A stretch of DNA of 35,964 bases from an uncultured Clostridia bacterium (GTDB lineage Bacteria; Bacillota; Clostridia; Oscillospirales; Acutalibacteraceae). The first letter of the stretch is position 1; each line of letters opens with the position of its first letter. The position numbers were made by a program, and so were the translations under genes. The notes beneath the pieces were generated by a model. That model saw only the letters and a list, made by a program, of their open reading frames with translations, was not told where the DNA came from and searched no databases. Below are positions 1 through 7,000 of the stretch, piece by piece. The stretch spans positions 1 through 35,964 of the forward strand of contig CANONE010000004.1 of the NCBI GenBank assembly GCA_947567585.1, read 5' to 3'.

Positions 1-247
1 ATATCCACTCAGCGGAGCCGGGGGAGTCCTTGACGTACACATCATAGCCCAGCCGCAGGGCATCCTCTGACTGAAACAACACGGCATTGATTTTCATACA
101 ACCCACGGTCAGGCTGGCGGCAACGGTGTCCTCAAACTGCAAAGGTATCTGCCGCCGCAGGCGGGACACCTCCCGGTCGCTCATGAACCGCTGATACACA
201 TACTCGGCACCCAGCGCTTTTTTCACTTCCTTGACGCGATTCATCAT
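1..247 (-). CDS. Unrecognised accessory protein, C-terminal part cut by window edge
   Basis: An open frame starts at ATG 247 (MMNRVKEVKK...) and runs off the left edge after 82 codons. A GAGGGGG ribosome binding site lies a few bases upstream. The visible part is a soluble, charged protein with VYQRFMSDREVSRLRRQ near residues 17-33 and no membrane segment. I do not recognise the family. It follows directly on the small gene at 244-540, whose stop codon overlaps or closely precedes this start, so the two are probably translationally coupled. The setting (small coupled genes behind a terminator-like hairpin, next to a tRNA gene) resembles the cargo of clostridial integrative or conjugative elements, which is inference. 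Confidence 0.6.
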   Translation of the reverse strand, partial: MMNRVKEVKKALGAEYVYQRFMSDREVSRLRRQIPLQFEDTVAASLTVGCMKINAVLFQSEDALRLGYDVYVKDSPGSAEWI

Positions 248-540
248 CGTGCCCCCTCACATATGAAAGTGAAAATCGTAGCCCTCACTCTCGTCCTCAT
301 CATCGTCCACGTCCTCCCACTCATCTTCCTCCGGCTCGTCCTCGTCATAATCGAACAAGGACTGCTGCTGGTACATCGAAGCAACATCATAGCCAGCGCC
401 TCTGGAGACACATCGTCGGCGGTGACCTTGAAGGGCGCAGTGCGGAACGCCTTGACGAGCGCCTTTTGAATTTCTGCCTCGCGCAGGGGGAGGGTCAGCG
501 TGGTCCGCATGGGGCCGTGCCAGATTTTTAGGGTTATCAT
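244..540 (-). CDS. Small accessory protein, possibly frameshifted before an acidic tail
   Basis: ATG 540 has a good AGGAG site and gives MITLKIWHGPMRTTLTLPLR, a sensible N-terminus, up to about residue 48 (ADDVSPEAL). Past that point the frame becomes rich in Ser, Arg, Thr and Met and ends at 244, overlapping the next ATG. The neighbouring frame over about 400-257 instead encodes a typical acidic C-terminus (QQQSLFDYDEDEPEEDEWED...) ending at TGA 257-259, nine bases before the next start. So either the 98-residue frame is correct, or a one-base change has detached an acidic tail and the intact protein would have about 94 residues. I favour the frameshift because the acidic frame looks like real protein and the other like its shadow. 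Function not recognised. Confidence 0.5.
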   Translation of the reverse strand: MITLKIWHGPMRTTLTLPLREAEIQKALVKAFRTAPFKVTADDVSPEALAMMLLRCTSSSPCSIMTRTSRRKMSGRTWTMMRTRVRATIFTFICEGAR

Positions 541-563
541 AGATTCAGCTCCTTTCTGAAATG

Positions 564-611
564 AAAAAAGCCGGTCGCTTGTTCTCGGAGAAATTTCTCC
601 AGCGACCGGCT
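564..611 (-). terminator. Terminator-like hairpin just upstream of the accessory gene at 540
   Basis: Perfect 11-base arms (569-579 and 601-611, agccggtcgct/agcgaccggct) enclose a 14-base perfect palindrome ggagaaatttctcc (587-600). On the minus strand the stem is followed by six T (564-569), then the ribosome binding site and ATG 540. It either ends an incoming transcript or attenuates expression of the downstream genes. Confidence 0.6.
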
Positions 612-626
612 ATGTATTTTTACAAA

Positions 627-665
627 GAGAGGGCCAGCAGATCATCTCCGCTGGCCCTCTCTTTT
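627..665 (+). terminator. Terminator-like hairpin
   Basis: 12-base perfect arms (627-638 gagagggccagc and 650-661 gctggccctctc) with an 11-base loop, followed by TTTT and a T/C-rich stretch on the plus strand. No plus-strand gene precedes it here, so it may insulate the accessory genes from read-through or be a remnant. Confidence 0.5.
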
Positions 666-767
666 CTCTTTATTCTGTTATTGTGAGGGTTCGGTTCCTG
701 CCGGAAAGCCAAAAGGCCAAATTTTCATCTACGTTTTTGACTTTTCAAATCCAGGCTTCCAGGCATC

Positions 768-795
768 AAAAAACCGCGCCATGGCGCGGTTTTTT
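768..795 (-). terminator. Bidirectional terminator after tRNA-Pro
   Basis: The palindrome ccgcgccatggcgcgg (774-789) is flanked by six A on one side and six T on the other. It lies 30 bases beyond the 3' end of the minus-strand tRNA-Pro gene and is its probable terminator. Confidence 0.75.
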
Positions 796-824
796 GAGCG
801 AATATCTTTTTTATATCCACAGGA

Positions 825-900
825 TGGTCCGAGTGGCGAGACTTGAACTCACGGCCTCTTGACCCCCAGTCAAGCGCGCTACCAACTGCGCCACACCCGG
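825..900 (-). tRNA. tRNA-Pro (GGG anticodon)
   Basis: Read on the minus strand, 900 to 825 folds as a 76-base cloverleaf. The acceptor arm CCGGGTG pairs with CACTCGG (one G-U), followed by A and an encoded CCA. The anticodon stem is CTTGA/TCAAG with loop CTGGGGG, giving anticodon GGG for proline codons CCC and CCU. The T arm contains GTTCAAGTC. It has its own consensus promoter and terminator, so it is a single-gene unit. Its 3' end faces the accessory genes at 1-540, the usual side for integration, but I see no duplicated 3' end between 1 and 824. Confidence 0.93.
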
Positions 901-911
901 ACAACGTCTTT

Positions 912-940
912 ATTATAGCGGATACTGACGGAAATTGCAA
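912..940 (-). promoter_or_regulatory. tRNA-Pro promoter
   Basis: On the minus strand TTGCAA (935-940), a 17-base spacer and TATAAT (912-917) lie 12 bases ahead of the tRNA 5' end. An A/T tract at 944-975 just upstream could act as an UP element. Confidence 0.85.
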
Positions 941-1020
941 GTGGTTTTTTTGATTTTTTAAAAATTTTTAATTTCCCTTGCTGCGGGATCCGGTTAGAAT
1001 GCAGTTATAGTTAACGCGGC

Positions 1021-1096
1021 TCAAAAGAGGTATACAGCTTTTGAACCGGGCGGCTTTGCCGCACAGCTTGAAAATCGGCATTTACCGATTTTCAAG
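1021..1096. repeat. Cluster of three perfect hairpins in the gap between tRNA-Pro and the symporter gene
   Basis: The gap 941-1206 holds no gene I can support. Inside it are three consecutive inverted repeats: TCAAAAG/CTTTTGA (1021-1027, 1038-1044), GCGGC/GCCGC (1050-1054, 1058-1062) and CTTGAAAATCGG/CCGATTTTCAAG (1067-1078, 1085-1096). None is followed by a convincing T run on the minus strand, so they are not clear terminators for the symporter gene. A TATAGT box lies just beyond on the minus strand (about 1103-1108). The arrangement recalls the hairpin cluster at 24340-24526. Confidence 0.5.
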
Positions 1097-1206
1097 TGCG
1101 TTTACTATACGCTCCAATGGCCTTTCTTAGCGAATCTCTGATTCCCGCTCCATACGGCCTCTTTCCGAATTTTGCATAGGACCTGTCTGAAAACCGAAAA
1201 CGCTGC

Positions 1207-2553
1207 CTACTTGCCCATGGACGGCCATTTTCCGCATGGGAAATCCTCGCTGTGCTTAACCTCTCTGGCAAAGTACAATAGAGCGATTAGGTTTGGCAAA
1301 GCCATGAGCCCGTTAAAGGCGTCGCCCAGCTGAAAAACGGCTTCCAGCGGCAGCAGGCACCCGGCAAAGGCCGCCATCCCTGCCGCCAGCGGATAGAGCT
1401 TTCGCCCGGGGCCCTTCACCAGATAGTAAAGCCCCTCCCGGCCGTAACAGCTCCAAGCAATGACAGTGGCCAGCGCAAAGAGCCCTGTACACAGCGACAC
1501 CGCCCAGCCTCCGGCATCCCCCAGCGCGGAGCGGTAGGCATAAAAGGTCAGCGCGGCTCCCTCCAGCCGGGGCGGCTGGCTGCAAAGGATGCATAGCCCC
1601 GTGACGGTACACATGAGAATGGTGTCGGCGAACACCTGGAAAATCCCCATGCGCCCCAGCTCCTCCGGGCTGTGCCCCCGAAGGTCCTGATAGGCGAAGG
1701 CGGAGCTGCCCAGTCCGGCTTCGTTGGTGAAAACCCCTCGGGAAACGCCGGTTTTCATGGCGATCAGCATGCCCGCAGCGCCTCCGGCCCCGGCTTTCAG
1801 CGAGAAAGCTCCCTGAAAAATGGAGGCAACCGCCCCTGGCAGATTCTCCCGGAAAACCCAGAGTACCCCCAGGGAGGCGGCAAAGAACAGGGCCGTCATC
1901 CCGGGCACCAGTTTTTCCGCCAACCGGGCCGCCCGCCGGAGCCCTCCTTTTGCCACAAAAAATACCAGCGCTCCCGCGCCGAAAGCTGTGAAAAGCGGCG
2001 GCAGGCCCAGATCCTTGCAAGCGGAGCACAGGGCGTTGGTTTGGGCCATCCCTCCCATACCCAGAGAGGACAAGCAGCAGCCAAGGGCATACACCCAGGC
2101 CAGCGTCCCGCCCAGGCTTCCGGCCCGTTCTATGTAGGCCAGGGGCCCGGGCGGCTTTTTCCCAGGGCCCTGCCGGAACCGGGCGGAAAGGTAGTTTTCC
2201 GCGTAAATGGTCATCATGCCCAGCAGGGCGGAGGCCCACATCCAGAAAATGGCCCCCGGACCTCCTGTAGTAATGGCCGCCGCGACGCCTACGATGTTCC
2301 CGGTGCCGATGGACCCGGCCAAAGCTGTGGAAATGGCCTGCATCCGAGTTGCGTCGTCCTTGCCGCCGGCCATTGCGCAAGGGGCCCGGTGGGCGGAAGT
2401 TCCGCCCACCGCCGCTTTCAGCCAATCTCCTGCCCGGCGAATCTGATAAAAGCCGCTGGAAAGGGAGAAGCCGCAGCCGGCAAGCAAAATCAACCCCAGT
2501 ACGTGCCAGCCCCACAGAGCGCCGGTAAGCAGGTTAAGGGCTTCACTCAGCAT
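1207..2553 (-). CDS. Sodium:alanine/glycine symporter family protein (AGCS)
   Basis: A 448-residue membrane protein of the AGCS (AlsT/DagA) family, which imports small neutral amino acids with Na+. The family signature is plain near residues 78-105 (STALAGSIGTGNIVGVAAA followed by TTGGPGAIFWMW), with AENYLSARFR and later GVSRGVFTNEAGLGSSAFAY, which forms the second conserved half. Hydrophobic segments span the whole length, as expected for 10-11 helices, and the length is normal. ATG 2553 has AGGAGG at good spacing. The start overlaps the end of the amidase-like gene by 11 bases, implying translational coupling. The exact substrate (alanine, glycine or another) cannot be told. Confidence 0.92.
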   Translation of the reverse strand: MLSEALNLLTGALWGWHVLGLILLAGCGFSLSSGFYQIRRAGDWLKAAVGGTSAHRAPCAMAGGKDDATRMQAISTALAGSIGTGNIVGVAAAITTGGPGAIFWMWASALLGMMTIYAENYLSARFRQGPGKKPPGPLAYIERAGSLGGTLAWVYALGCCLSSLGMGGMAQTNALCSACKDLGLPPLFTAFGAGALVFFVAKGGLRRAARLAEKLVPGMTALFFAASLGVLWVFRENLPGAVASIFQGAFSLKAGAGGAAGMLIAMKTGVSRGVFTNEAGLGSSAFAYQDLRGHSPEELGRMGIFQVFADTILMCTVTGLCILCSQPPRLEGAALTFYAYRSALGDAGGWAVSLCTGLFALATVIAWSCYGREGLYYLVKGPGRKLYPLAAGMAAFAGCLLPLEAVFQLGDAFNGLMALPNLIALLYFAREVKHSEDFPCGKWPSMGK

Positions 2554-3043
2554 GGCAGCCTCCTAAAAAGTCGGCGGCGGCCTGGGCCAGACTGGCGGCG
2601 ATGGCCTCTGTGCTGTTTACCAGCCAAGCCTCGTCCTGGGGGTTGTCATGGTAGCCCAGCTTGATCAGCAGAGCCGGGACTTTGGAGGTCCGCAGTTCCT
2701 CCGGGGCTGCGGTGGGGGAGGATTCTACCAGTTCCGGCTGGGGGTAGACGGCTTTTATGGCGGCTGTAACCAGATCCGCCGCCCGTTTCCCGGCGGGGCT
2801 GTAGGCATAGTAAAAGACCTCCGCCCCCTTGATTTTGGCCTCGATTTCCTGGGGCGCGGCATGACTGCGCAGCTGAATCGTCAGCCCGCACCCCTCTTCC
2901 TCCCCGGTTTCCGCCAGGCTGATCTGGCGGCTGGCCAGGGGGGCAGCCATGGCCGCGGCAATTTTCCCCATCCAATAGGCTTCGTCCCCGCCGTTTGGAT
3001 ACCGTTCCCGCCCAAGCGAGGGCTGTACACATATTTTGCCCAC
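2543..3043 (-). CDS. Amidase_3-fold protein with substituted catalytic residues
   Basis: About 166 residues resembling clostridial N-acetylmuramoyl-L-alanine amidases (Amidase_3 fold). The family landmarks are visible: DEAYWMGKIA (20-29), the central block ending in SHAAPQE (60-66), GAEVFYYAYSPAGKRAADL (73-91) and LLIKLGYHDN (125-134). Two positions normally needed for zinc-dependent catalysis look changed: the His of the usual LHSNAAP motif is Arg59, and the Glu of the usual LLEIGYHDN motif is Lys128. I therefore infer a binding or regulatory role, or decay. I chose GTG 3043 (V-GKICVQPS) because it matches family N-termini and has AAGGATGT eight bases ahead; ATG 3055 sits directly on its Shine-Dalgarno. 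It is coupled to the symporter gene downstream. Confidence 0.7.
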   Translation of the reverse strand: MGKICVQPSLGRERYPNGGDEAYWMGKIAAAMAAPLASRQISLAETGEEEGCGLTIQLRSHAAPQEIEAKIKGAEVFYYAYSPAGKRAADLVTAAIKAVYPQPELVESSPTAAPEELRTSKVPALLIKLGYHDNPQDEAWLVNSTEAIAASLAQAAADFLGGCHAE

Positions 3044-3166
3044 GACTCTACACATCCTTTCTCCCAGTGTAAGCGATTGCGTGAAAATATTTGCTCCGCC
3101 CCATGCGGGCGGCCTCCGGGCGTTTTTACAGTAAATGAACTAGATAAAGGGGGAAAACCTAAGGTT

Positions 3167-4048
3167 CTAGGGCTTTAATCCCATATAGTTTTGAAAGAAG
3201 TCCGCGGAGGAGGGGCCGGACTTTCGCAGGAAGCGGCCTATGCCATACAGGCTTTCTGGGTTCCGGGTAATCTGAGAGATTTTTTCCCGGCAGGTCAGAG
3301 AGGCGGAGAAGCCCAGCCTTTTTATAATCCCGGGGCTTGCCTTGCTCATAGCGCCGAAGGGGTAGACAAAGGCGGTGGGAGCCTGGCCCAGGCGGTCCTT
3401 TATGGCGTTCTGCGCCCGCAGGAGGTCCTCTCGAAGCACGGACTCATACTGCTCATCCGTTTCCCCAGGCTTCTGACCCGCCCCCTGGCGGCCGCCCCGG
3501 TTCTCGTGAAGATTGTAGCTGTGGTTTTGCACCTCCACTAAACCGGACTCCGTCATTTCCTTTAGGCGGTCCCAGGTGGCGTGGGAATAGTATCCGTTTT
3601 CCTCCCCGGCCTCCGAGTAGAGCTCCGTATACCGGACAATGGGGGAAATCACAAATTTGCACTGGTACCTTTTGGCAATGGAGAAAGCATAGAGATAGTT
3701 GTTATAGTACCCGTCGTCAAAGGTGAGAAGAATGGGCTTTTCCGGCAGCGCGCCCCCTTGGGTATAGGCGATGAGGTCTTCCATCAGAATGGTGGTATAG
3801 CCGTGCTTTTTGAGATAGACGAGGTCGTTCTCGAATTCCGCCGGGGAGATCACGTATTTTCCGTGGCGGGCCGTGTCCTTCAGCACCGCGTGGTACATCA
3901 CCACCGGGATATCCACCGGTTCCTCCGCGGCGACGGCGCTGACGGTAATCACGGCGGCCGTCCCCAAAGCCAGGACCAGCAGGCTTAAAACCGCCATCCG
4001 CAGGTTGAGACGCACCAGCAGGAACAGATGTCCTTTCTCCTTGCTCAT
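3167..4048 (-). CDS. Membrane-anchored polysaccharide deacetylase (NodB domain)
   Basis: A 293-residue carbohydrate esterase family 4 protein that should remove acetyl groups from peptidoglycan or another N-acetylated surface polymer. Residues 8-40 form an uncleaved signal anchor. The catalytic domain then shows MYHAV (51-55), TFDDGYYNNY (109-118, base Asp111 and metal-binding Asp112), the metal-binding NHSYNLH (175-181, His176 and His181) and FVYPFG (228-232). ATG 4048 (MSKEKG) is preferred over ATG 4069 because AAAGGGA lies nine bases before it. It has its own promoter with a palindrome, so it may be controlled separately from the genes on either side. The precise substrate is unknown. Confidence 0.9.
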   Translation of the reverse strand: MSKEKGHLFLLVRLNLRMAVLSLLVLALGTAAVITVSAVAAEEPVDIPVVMYHAVLKDTARHGKYVISPAEFENDLVYLKKHGYTTILMEDLIAYTQGGALPEKPILLTFDDGYYNNYLYAFSIAKRYQCKFVISPIVRYTELYSEAGEENGYYSHATWDRLKEMTESGLVEVQNHSYNLHENRGGRQGAGQKPGETDEQYESVLREDLLRAQNAIKDRLGQAPTAFVYPFGAMSKASPGIIKRLGFSASLTCREKISQITRNPESLYGIGRFLRKSGPSSADFFQNYMGLKP

Positions 4049-4074
4049 AGCTACACATCCCTTTATCATTTTCC

Positions 4075-4103
4075 ATTATGACTATTTATAGTCATTTTGG
4101 CAA
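4075..4103 (-). promoter_or_regulatory. Deacetylase promoter with an operator-like palindrome in its spacer
   Basis: On the minus strand TTGCCA (4098-4103), 17 bases, then CATAAT (4075-4080). The spacer is almost filled by TGACTAT-AA-ATAGTCA (4079-4094), a perfect 7-base inverted repeat overlapping the -10 box, a likely repressor site. Confidence 0.6.
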
Positions 4104-4130
4104 AAAAATATTCCGCCAAGCGGGCACGGC

Positions 4131-4161
4131 AAAAAGAGGGCCTGAACGCTTCAGACCCTCT
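4131..4161 (-). terminator. Terminator of the GTPase-nuclease fusion gene
   Basis: Minus-strand stem agagggtctgaa/ttcaggccctct (arms 4150-4161 and 4135-4146, 12 pairs with one G-U, loop gcg) followed by TTTTT (4131-4135). It begins at the stop codon and separates this gene from the deacetylase promoter. Confidence 0.85.
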
Positions 4162-6862
4162 ACTTCTCCTTTCTATTCTTTTTTTCGTTTTTCTGTTGGC
4201 AGGCCCTTTCCATGGCCTCCCGTAAGGGAGCGCCGCGCAGCTTTAGGCGCTGCTCCCGAAGGATTTGGCTCATTTCCCCGTTGGCCCGCTCCACCAGGCC
4301 GCGCAGCTCCATAGCGGGCATCCGCAGGGCGCCATGGCCTAGGATGATCAGCTGCTCCGCAAAGTCCGCGCTGGCTACCAGCACCCGGCGGTGATCCTGT
4401 ACTAGCTGGTAGCTGGCCTTTTCAATATATGCGTCCGCTGTTTCCGCCTCTTTGGTATAGACCACATGGATGTTATGGTACTTGGTCATGGACCCCGCGC
4501 CTCCTGGAACCTTATAGGCGTCGAACACCAGAATCACCCGGTTCTGCCGGAATCCCTGGTAGTTGCTGAGAATATCCATCAAAGCCTGCCGGGCCGCCCC
4601 CAGGTCGATTTTCGCAATGGCGTTTAAGTCCTCCCAGGCGAAGATGATGTTGTAGCCGTCTACCAGAAGGTACTCCGGGCCTATGGGGGGCAGCTCCTGG
4701 ACTTTTCCGGAAAAAGGGCCCTCTTCCGTCCGCCGCTTGGGCTGTGGGCGGAAATCCCGGGGTTTTACAGCGCCGTAGGTCCGCTCAAAAATCGCCAGGA
4801 GCTCCGCGTCCTGCTCCAGACTTCCCCTGGGCGGAGGCGGGGAGTCCGGCTGGGCGAAAGGGGGGCTGGAAGCCTCCTCTTTGTTTTCGGCGGTTCCCGC
4901 GGGCGGCGGGAGCCCCTCATAGGCGGGCAGGTGCATGTAGTCCTCTACCTGGTCCCAGGGCACATAGAATCCCGCCCCATGGGAACAAAAGACGGATCCG
5001 GCGGGATCTTCCGTATCGGCCTCCGGGTCGTAGCCAATCTGCCCTACCACCTCATTCTGGCTGGCGCAGGGGCGGTAGCCCTCCAAAGAGCAGGACACCC
5101 TCCCGCGGCCTTTGGTGTAAGCGGCCACCTGGGCGGCATAGTCGCCGAAAGCCGCCACCGGCACGCTGGCGGTAATCACCGCCTCCTCTCCCAGGGCCTC
5201 CGGGGGATCCGCCTCGCCTCCCATGCGCTGGATATCGGTCAGGGCCCGGCCCAGGAGCCCGCCGGGGATTTCTAAACGCAGGGCGTACCAGGGTTCCAGC
5301 AGAATGGACCGGGCCTTCATAAGCCCCTGCCGCACCGCCCGGTAGGTGGCCTGGCGGAAATCCCCGCCCTCGGTGTGTTTGAGATGCGCCCGGCCGGAGA
5401 CGATCCGGATGCGTATATCCGTAATGGCCGAGCCCGTAAGTACGCCCCGGTACGGCTTCTCCGCCAGGTGGGTCAGCACCAAACGCTGCCACACTCTTGG
5501 GAAAACATCCTCGGAGCAGGCGCTTTCAAAGGCAAGGCCCGCGCCTCTGGGCAGGGGCTCCAGCAGCAGGTGGACCTCCGCGTAATGCCGCAGGGGCTCG
5601 AAATGCCCCACTCCTTCCACCGGGGCGGCGATGGTTTCCTTATAGACCACGTTCCCCGGCCCAAAGCCGATGTCCAGGCCAAAGCGGTCCGCCACCACGC
5701 GTTTTAAAATCTCCGCCTGGATGCGTCCCATCAGCCGCAGGGTGATTTCGCCCAAAGCCTCGTTCCATTCCAGATGCAATTGCGGGTCCTCTTCGGCCAG
5801 CTGCCGCAGTTGGGGCAGGACGGCGTGGGGCATGGTTCCCTCCGGCAAAATCAAACGGTATGAAATGGCGGGCTCCAGGTCCGGCGGGGGGACGGGGGGC
5901 TCCGCCCCCAGGGCCTGACCTGGGTAAGTGCCCTCCAGCCCCACCAGGGCGCAGACGTCTCCGGCCCGCGCTTGCTCCACAGTGGTAAACTTGGCCCCGG
6001 AATATACCCGGATCTGGTTGATTTTCTCCGGGCCGCCGGGCAGCTCCAGGGTGGACTTCACTCCCAGCCCTCCGCCGGTAAGCTTTAAGTGGGTTAGCCG
6101 GACGCCCTGGGGGTCCCGGGAAATCTTAAAAACCCTCCCGGCGAATTCCTCCCCCCATTGGGGTCTGGGAGCAAAACGGTCCAGGGCGTCCAGCAGCGCG
6201 TCCACCCCTTGCACCTTTAGGGCGCTGCCGAAAAAGCAGGGGCAGCAGGCCCGCCGGGCCACCAGGCGGCGCAGGGTCCCCTCCGAGAGCGCGCCGGTTT
6301 CCAGATACTCGCTAAGAGCCTCCTCGCCGCCCAGAGCGGCCTCTTCCCAGAAGCTGTCTTGGCCATAGCAGGAAAAGTCCAGAATAGAAGGGGAAAGGCT
6401 GGCCTTCAGCTTCTCCAAAAGCGCCGGAGGATCCGCGGGAAGGTCCATTTTGTTGACAAAGATAAAAACCGGCACCTGATGCTTCTCCAAAAGCCGCCAA
6501 AGGGTAAGGGTGTGCCCCTGAGGGCCGTCCGGGCCGGAAATCACCAAAATAGCGCAGTCTAAAACCTGTAAAGTGCGCTCGGCCTCCGCGGCAAAATCCA
6601 CATGGCCGGGGGTGTCCATTAAAGTGACCTCCAAATTTTCCAAAGGCAGCGCCGCCTGCTTATTAAAAATCGTGATCCCGCGCTCCCGCTCCAGCTGGAA
6701 GTTATCCAAAAAGGCATTGGCGTGGTCCACGCGGCCCAGGGTGCGCAGGGCGCCGGACTGATAGAGCATCGCCTCGGACAGAGTGGTTTTGCCAGCGTCC
6801 ACATGAGCCAACAGACCAGCACATATATGTTTCTTCGCCTTTTCTATTTTCTGTTCGCCCAT
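4160..6862 (-). CDS. TetM/EF-G-like ribosomal GTPase fused to a Rae1/YacP-type NYN ribonuclease domain
   Basis: A 900-residue protein. Residues 10-600 match elongation-factor-G paralogues of the ribosomal protection type: G1 AHVDAGKT (19-26), G2 RGITI (61-65), G3 DTPGH (83-87), G4 NKMD (137-140) and G5 GSALK (212-216), then the beta-barrel, domain III and domain IV/V. The domain IV loop that carries YSPVSTPADFR in TetM reads HLKHTEGGDFR (493-503), so tetracycline rescue is not indicated. Next comes a Pro/Glu-rich linker (about 645-724). Residues 730-870 closely resemble Bacillus Rae1 (YacP): LLVDGYNIIFAW with Asp735, LVFDAY with Asp781, KEAETADAYIEK with Asp810 and VASADF with Asp833. Rae1 is an endonuclease that cuts mRNA in the ribosomal A site. 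I infer a GTPase that delivers or positions a nuclease at stalled ribosomes. ATG 6862 follows an in-frame upstream stop. The frame is continuous, so this is a genuine fusion. Confidence 0.88.
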   Translation of the reverse strand: MGEQKIEKAKKHICAGLLAHVDAGKTTLSEAMLYQSGALRTLGRVDHANAFLDNFQLERERGITIFNKQAALPLENLEVTLMDTPGHVDFAAEAERTLQVLDCAILVISGPDGPQGHTLTLWRLLEKHQVPVFIFVNKMDLPADPPALLEKLKASLSPSILDFSCYGQDSFWEEAALGGEEALSEYLETGALSEGTLRRLVARRACCPCFFGSALKVQGVDALLDALDRFAPRPQWGEEFAGRVFKISRDPQGVRLTHLKLTGGGLGVKSTLELPGGPEKINQIRVYSGAKFTTVEQARAGDVCALVGLEGTYPGQALGAEPPVPPPDLEPAISYRLILPEGTMPHAVLPQLRQLAEEDPQLHLEWNEALGEITLRLMGRIQAEILKRVVADRFGLDIGFGPGNVVYKETIAAPVEGVGHFEPLRHYAEVHLLLEPLPRGAGLAFESACSEDVFPRVWQRLVLTHLAEKPYRGVLTGSAITDIRIRIVSGRAHLKHTEGGDFRQATYRAVRQGLMKARSILLEPWYALRLEIPGGLLGRALTDIQRMGGEADPPEALGEEAVITASVPVAAFGDYAAQVAAYTKGRGRVSCSLEGYRPCASQNEVVGQIGYDPEADTEDPAGSVFCSHGAGFYVPWDQVEDYMHLPAYEGLPPPAGTAENKEEASSPPFAQPDSPPPPRGSLEQDAELLAIFERTYGAVKPRDFRPQPKRRTEEGPFSGKVQELPPIGPEYLLVDGYNIIFAWEDLNAIAKIDLGAARQALMDILSNYQGFRQNRVILVFDAYKVPGGAGSMTKYHNIHVVYTKEAETADAYIEKASYQLVQDHRRVLVASADFAEQLIILGHGALRMPAMELRGLVERANGEMSQILREQRLKLRGAPLREAMERACQQKNEKKNRKEK

Positions 6863-6880
6863 AAAAACGCATCCTCATAC

Positions 6881-6907
6881 TGATCAGAAGTGATCATTGT
6901 AACGTTA
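6881..6907. promoter_or_regulatory. Clustered palindromes upstream of the GTPase-nuclease gene
   Basis: The 138-base gap 6863-7000 contains TGATCA-GAAG-TGATCA (6881-6896) and the 8-base palindrome TAACGTTA (6900-6907), 19-45 bases upstream of ATG 6862. A TACAAT box (6896-6901, minus) lies between them, but I see no good -35 at the right distance. Possible operator; no leader peptide with a ribosome site is evident. Confidence 0.35.
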
Positions 6908-7000
6908 TCAAAAACCAACTCCAGGAATGGTTCCGCAATTTCCCGCCCCATCGTCCCAAGAAAGTATGGGCGCGGATAGCCAAAGTCAGCTAGGCCGTGT

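Noticed and set aside
725..940. A small minus-strand protein frame
   Set aside because: It runs through the tRNA-Pro gene, whose cloverleaf, promoter and terminator explain the sequence.
1313..2664. Long open frames overlapping the symporter gene on both strands
   Set aside because: They are Gly/Arg/Pro-rich shadows of a GC-rich gene. The AGCS frame has clear family motifs and a good ribosome site; the others have neither.
2554..3166. Glycine riboswitch for the symporter
   Set aside because: The symporter start overlaps the upstream gene, and no glycine aptamer features are visible upstream of the pair.
4160..6862. Tetracycline resistance ribosomal protection protein
   Set aside because: Similarity to TetM is real, but the drug-displacing loop is not conserved and a nuclease domain is attached, so a resistance call is not supported.
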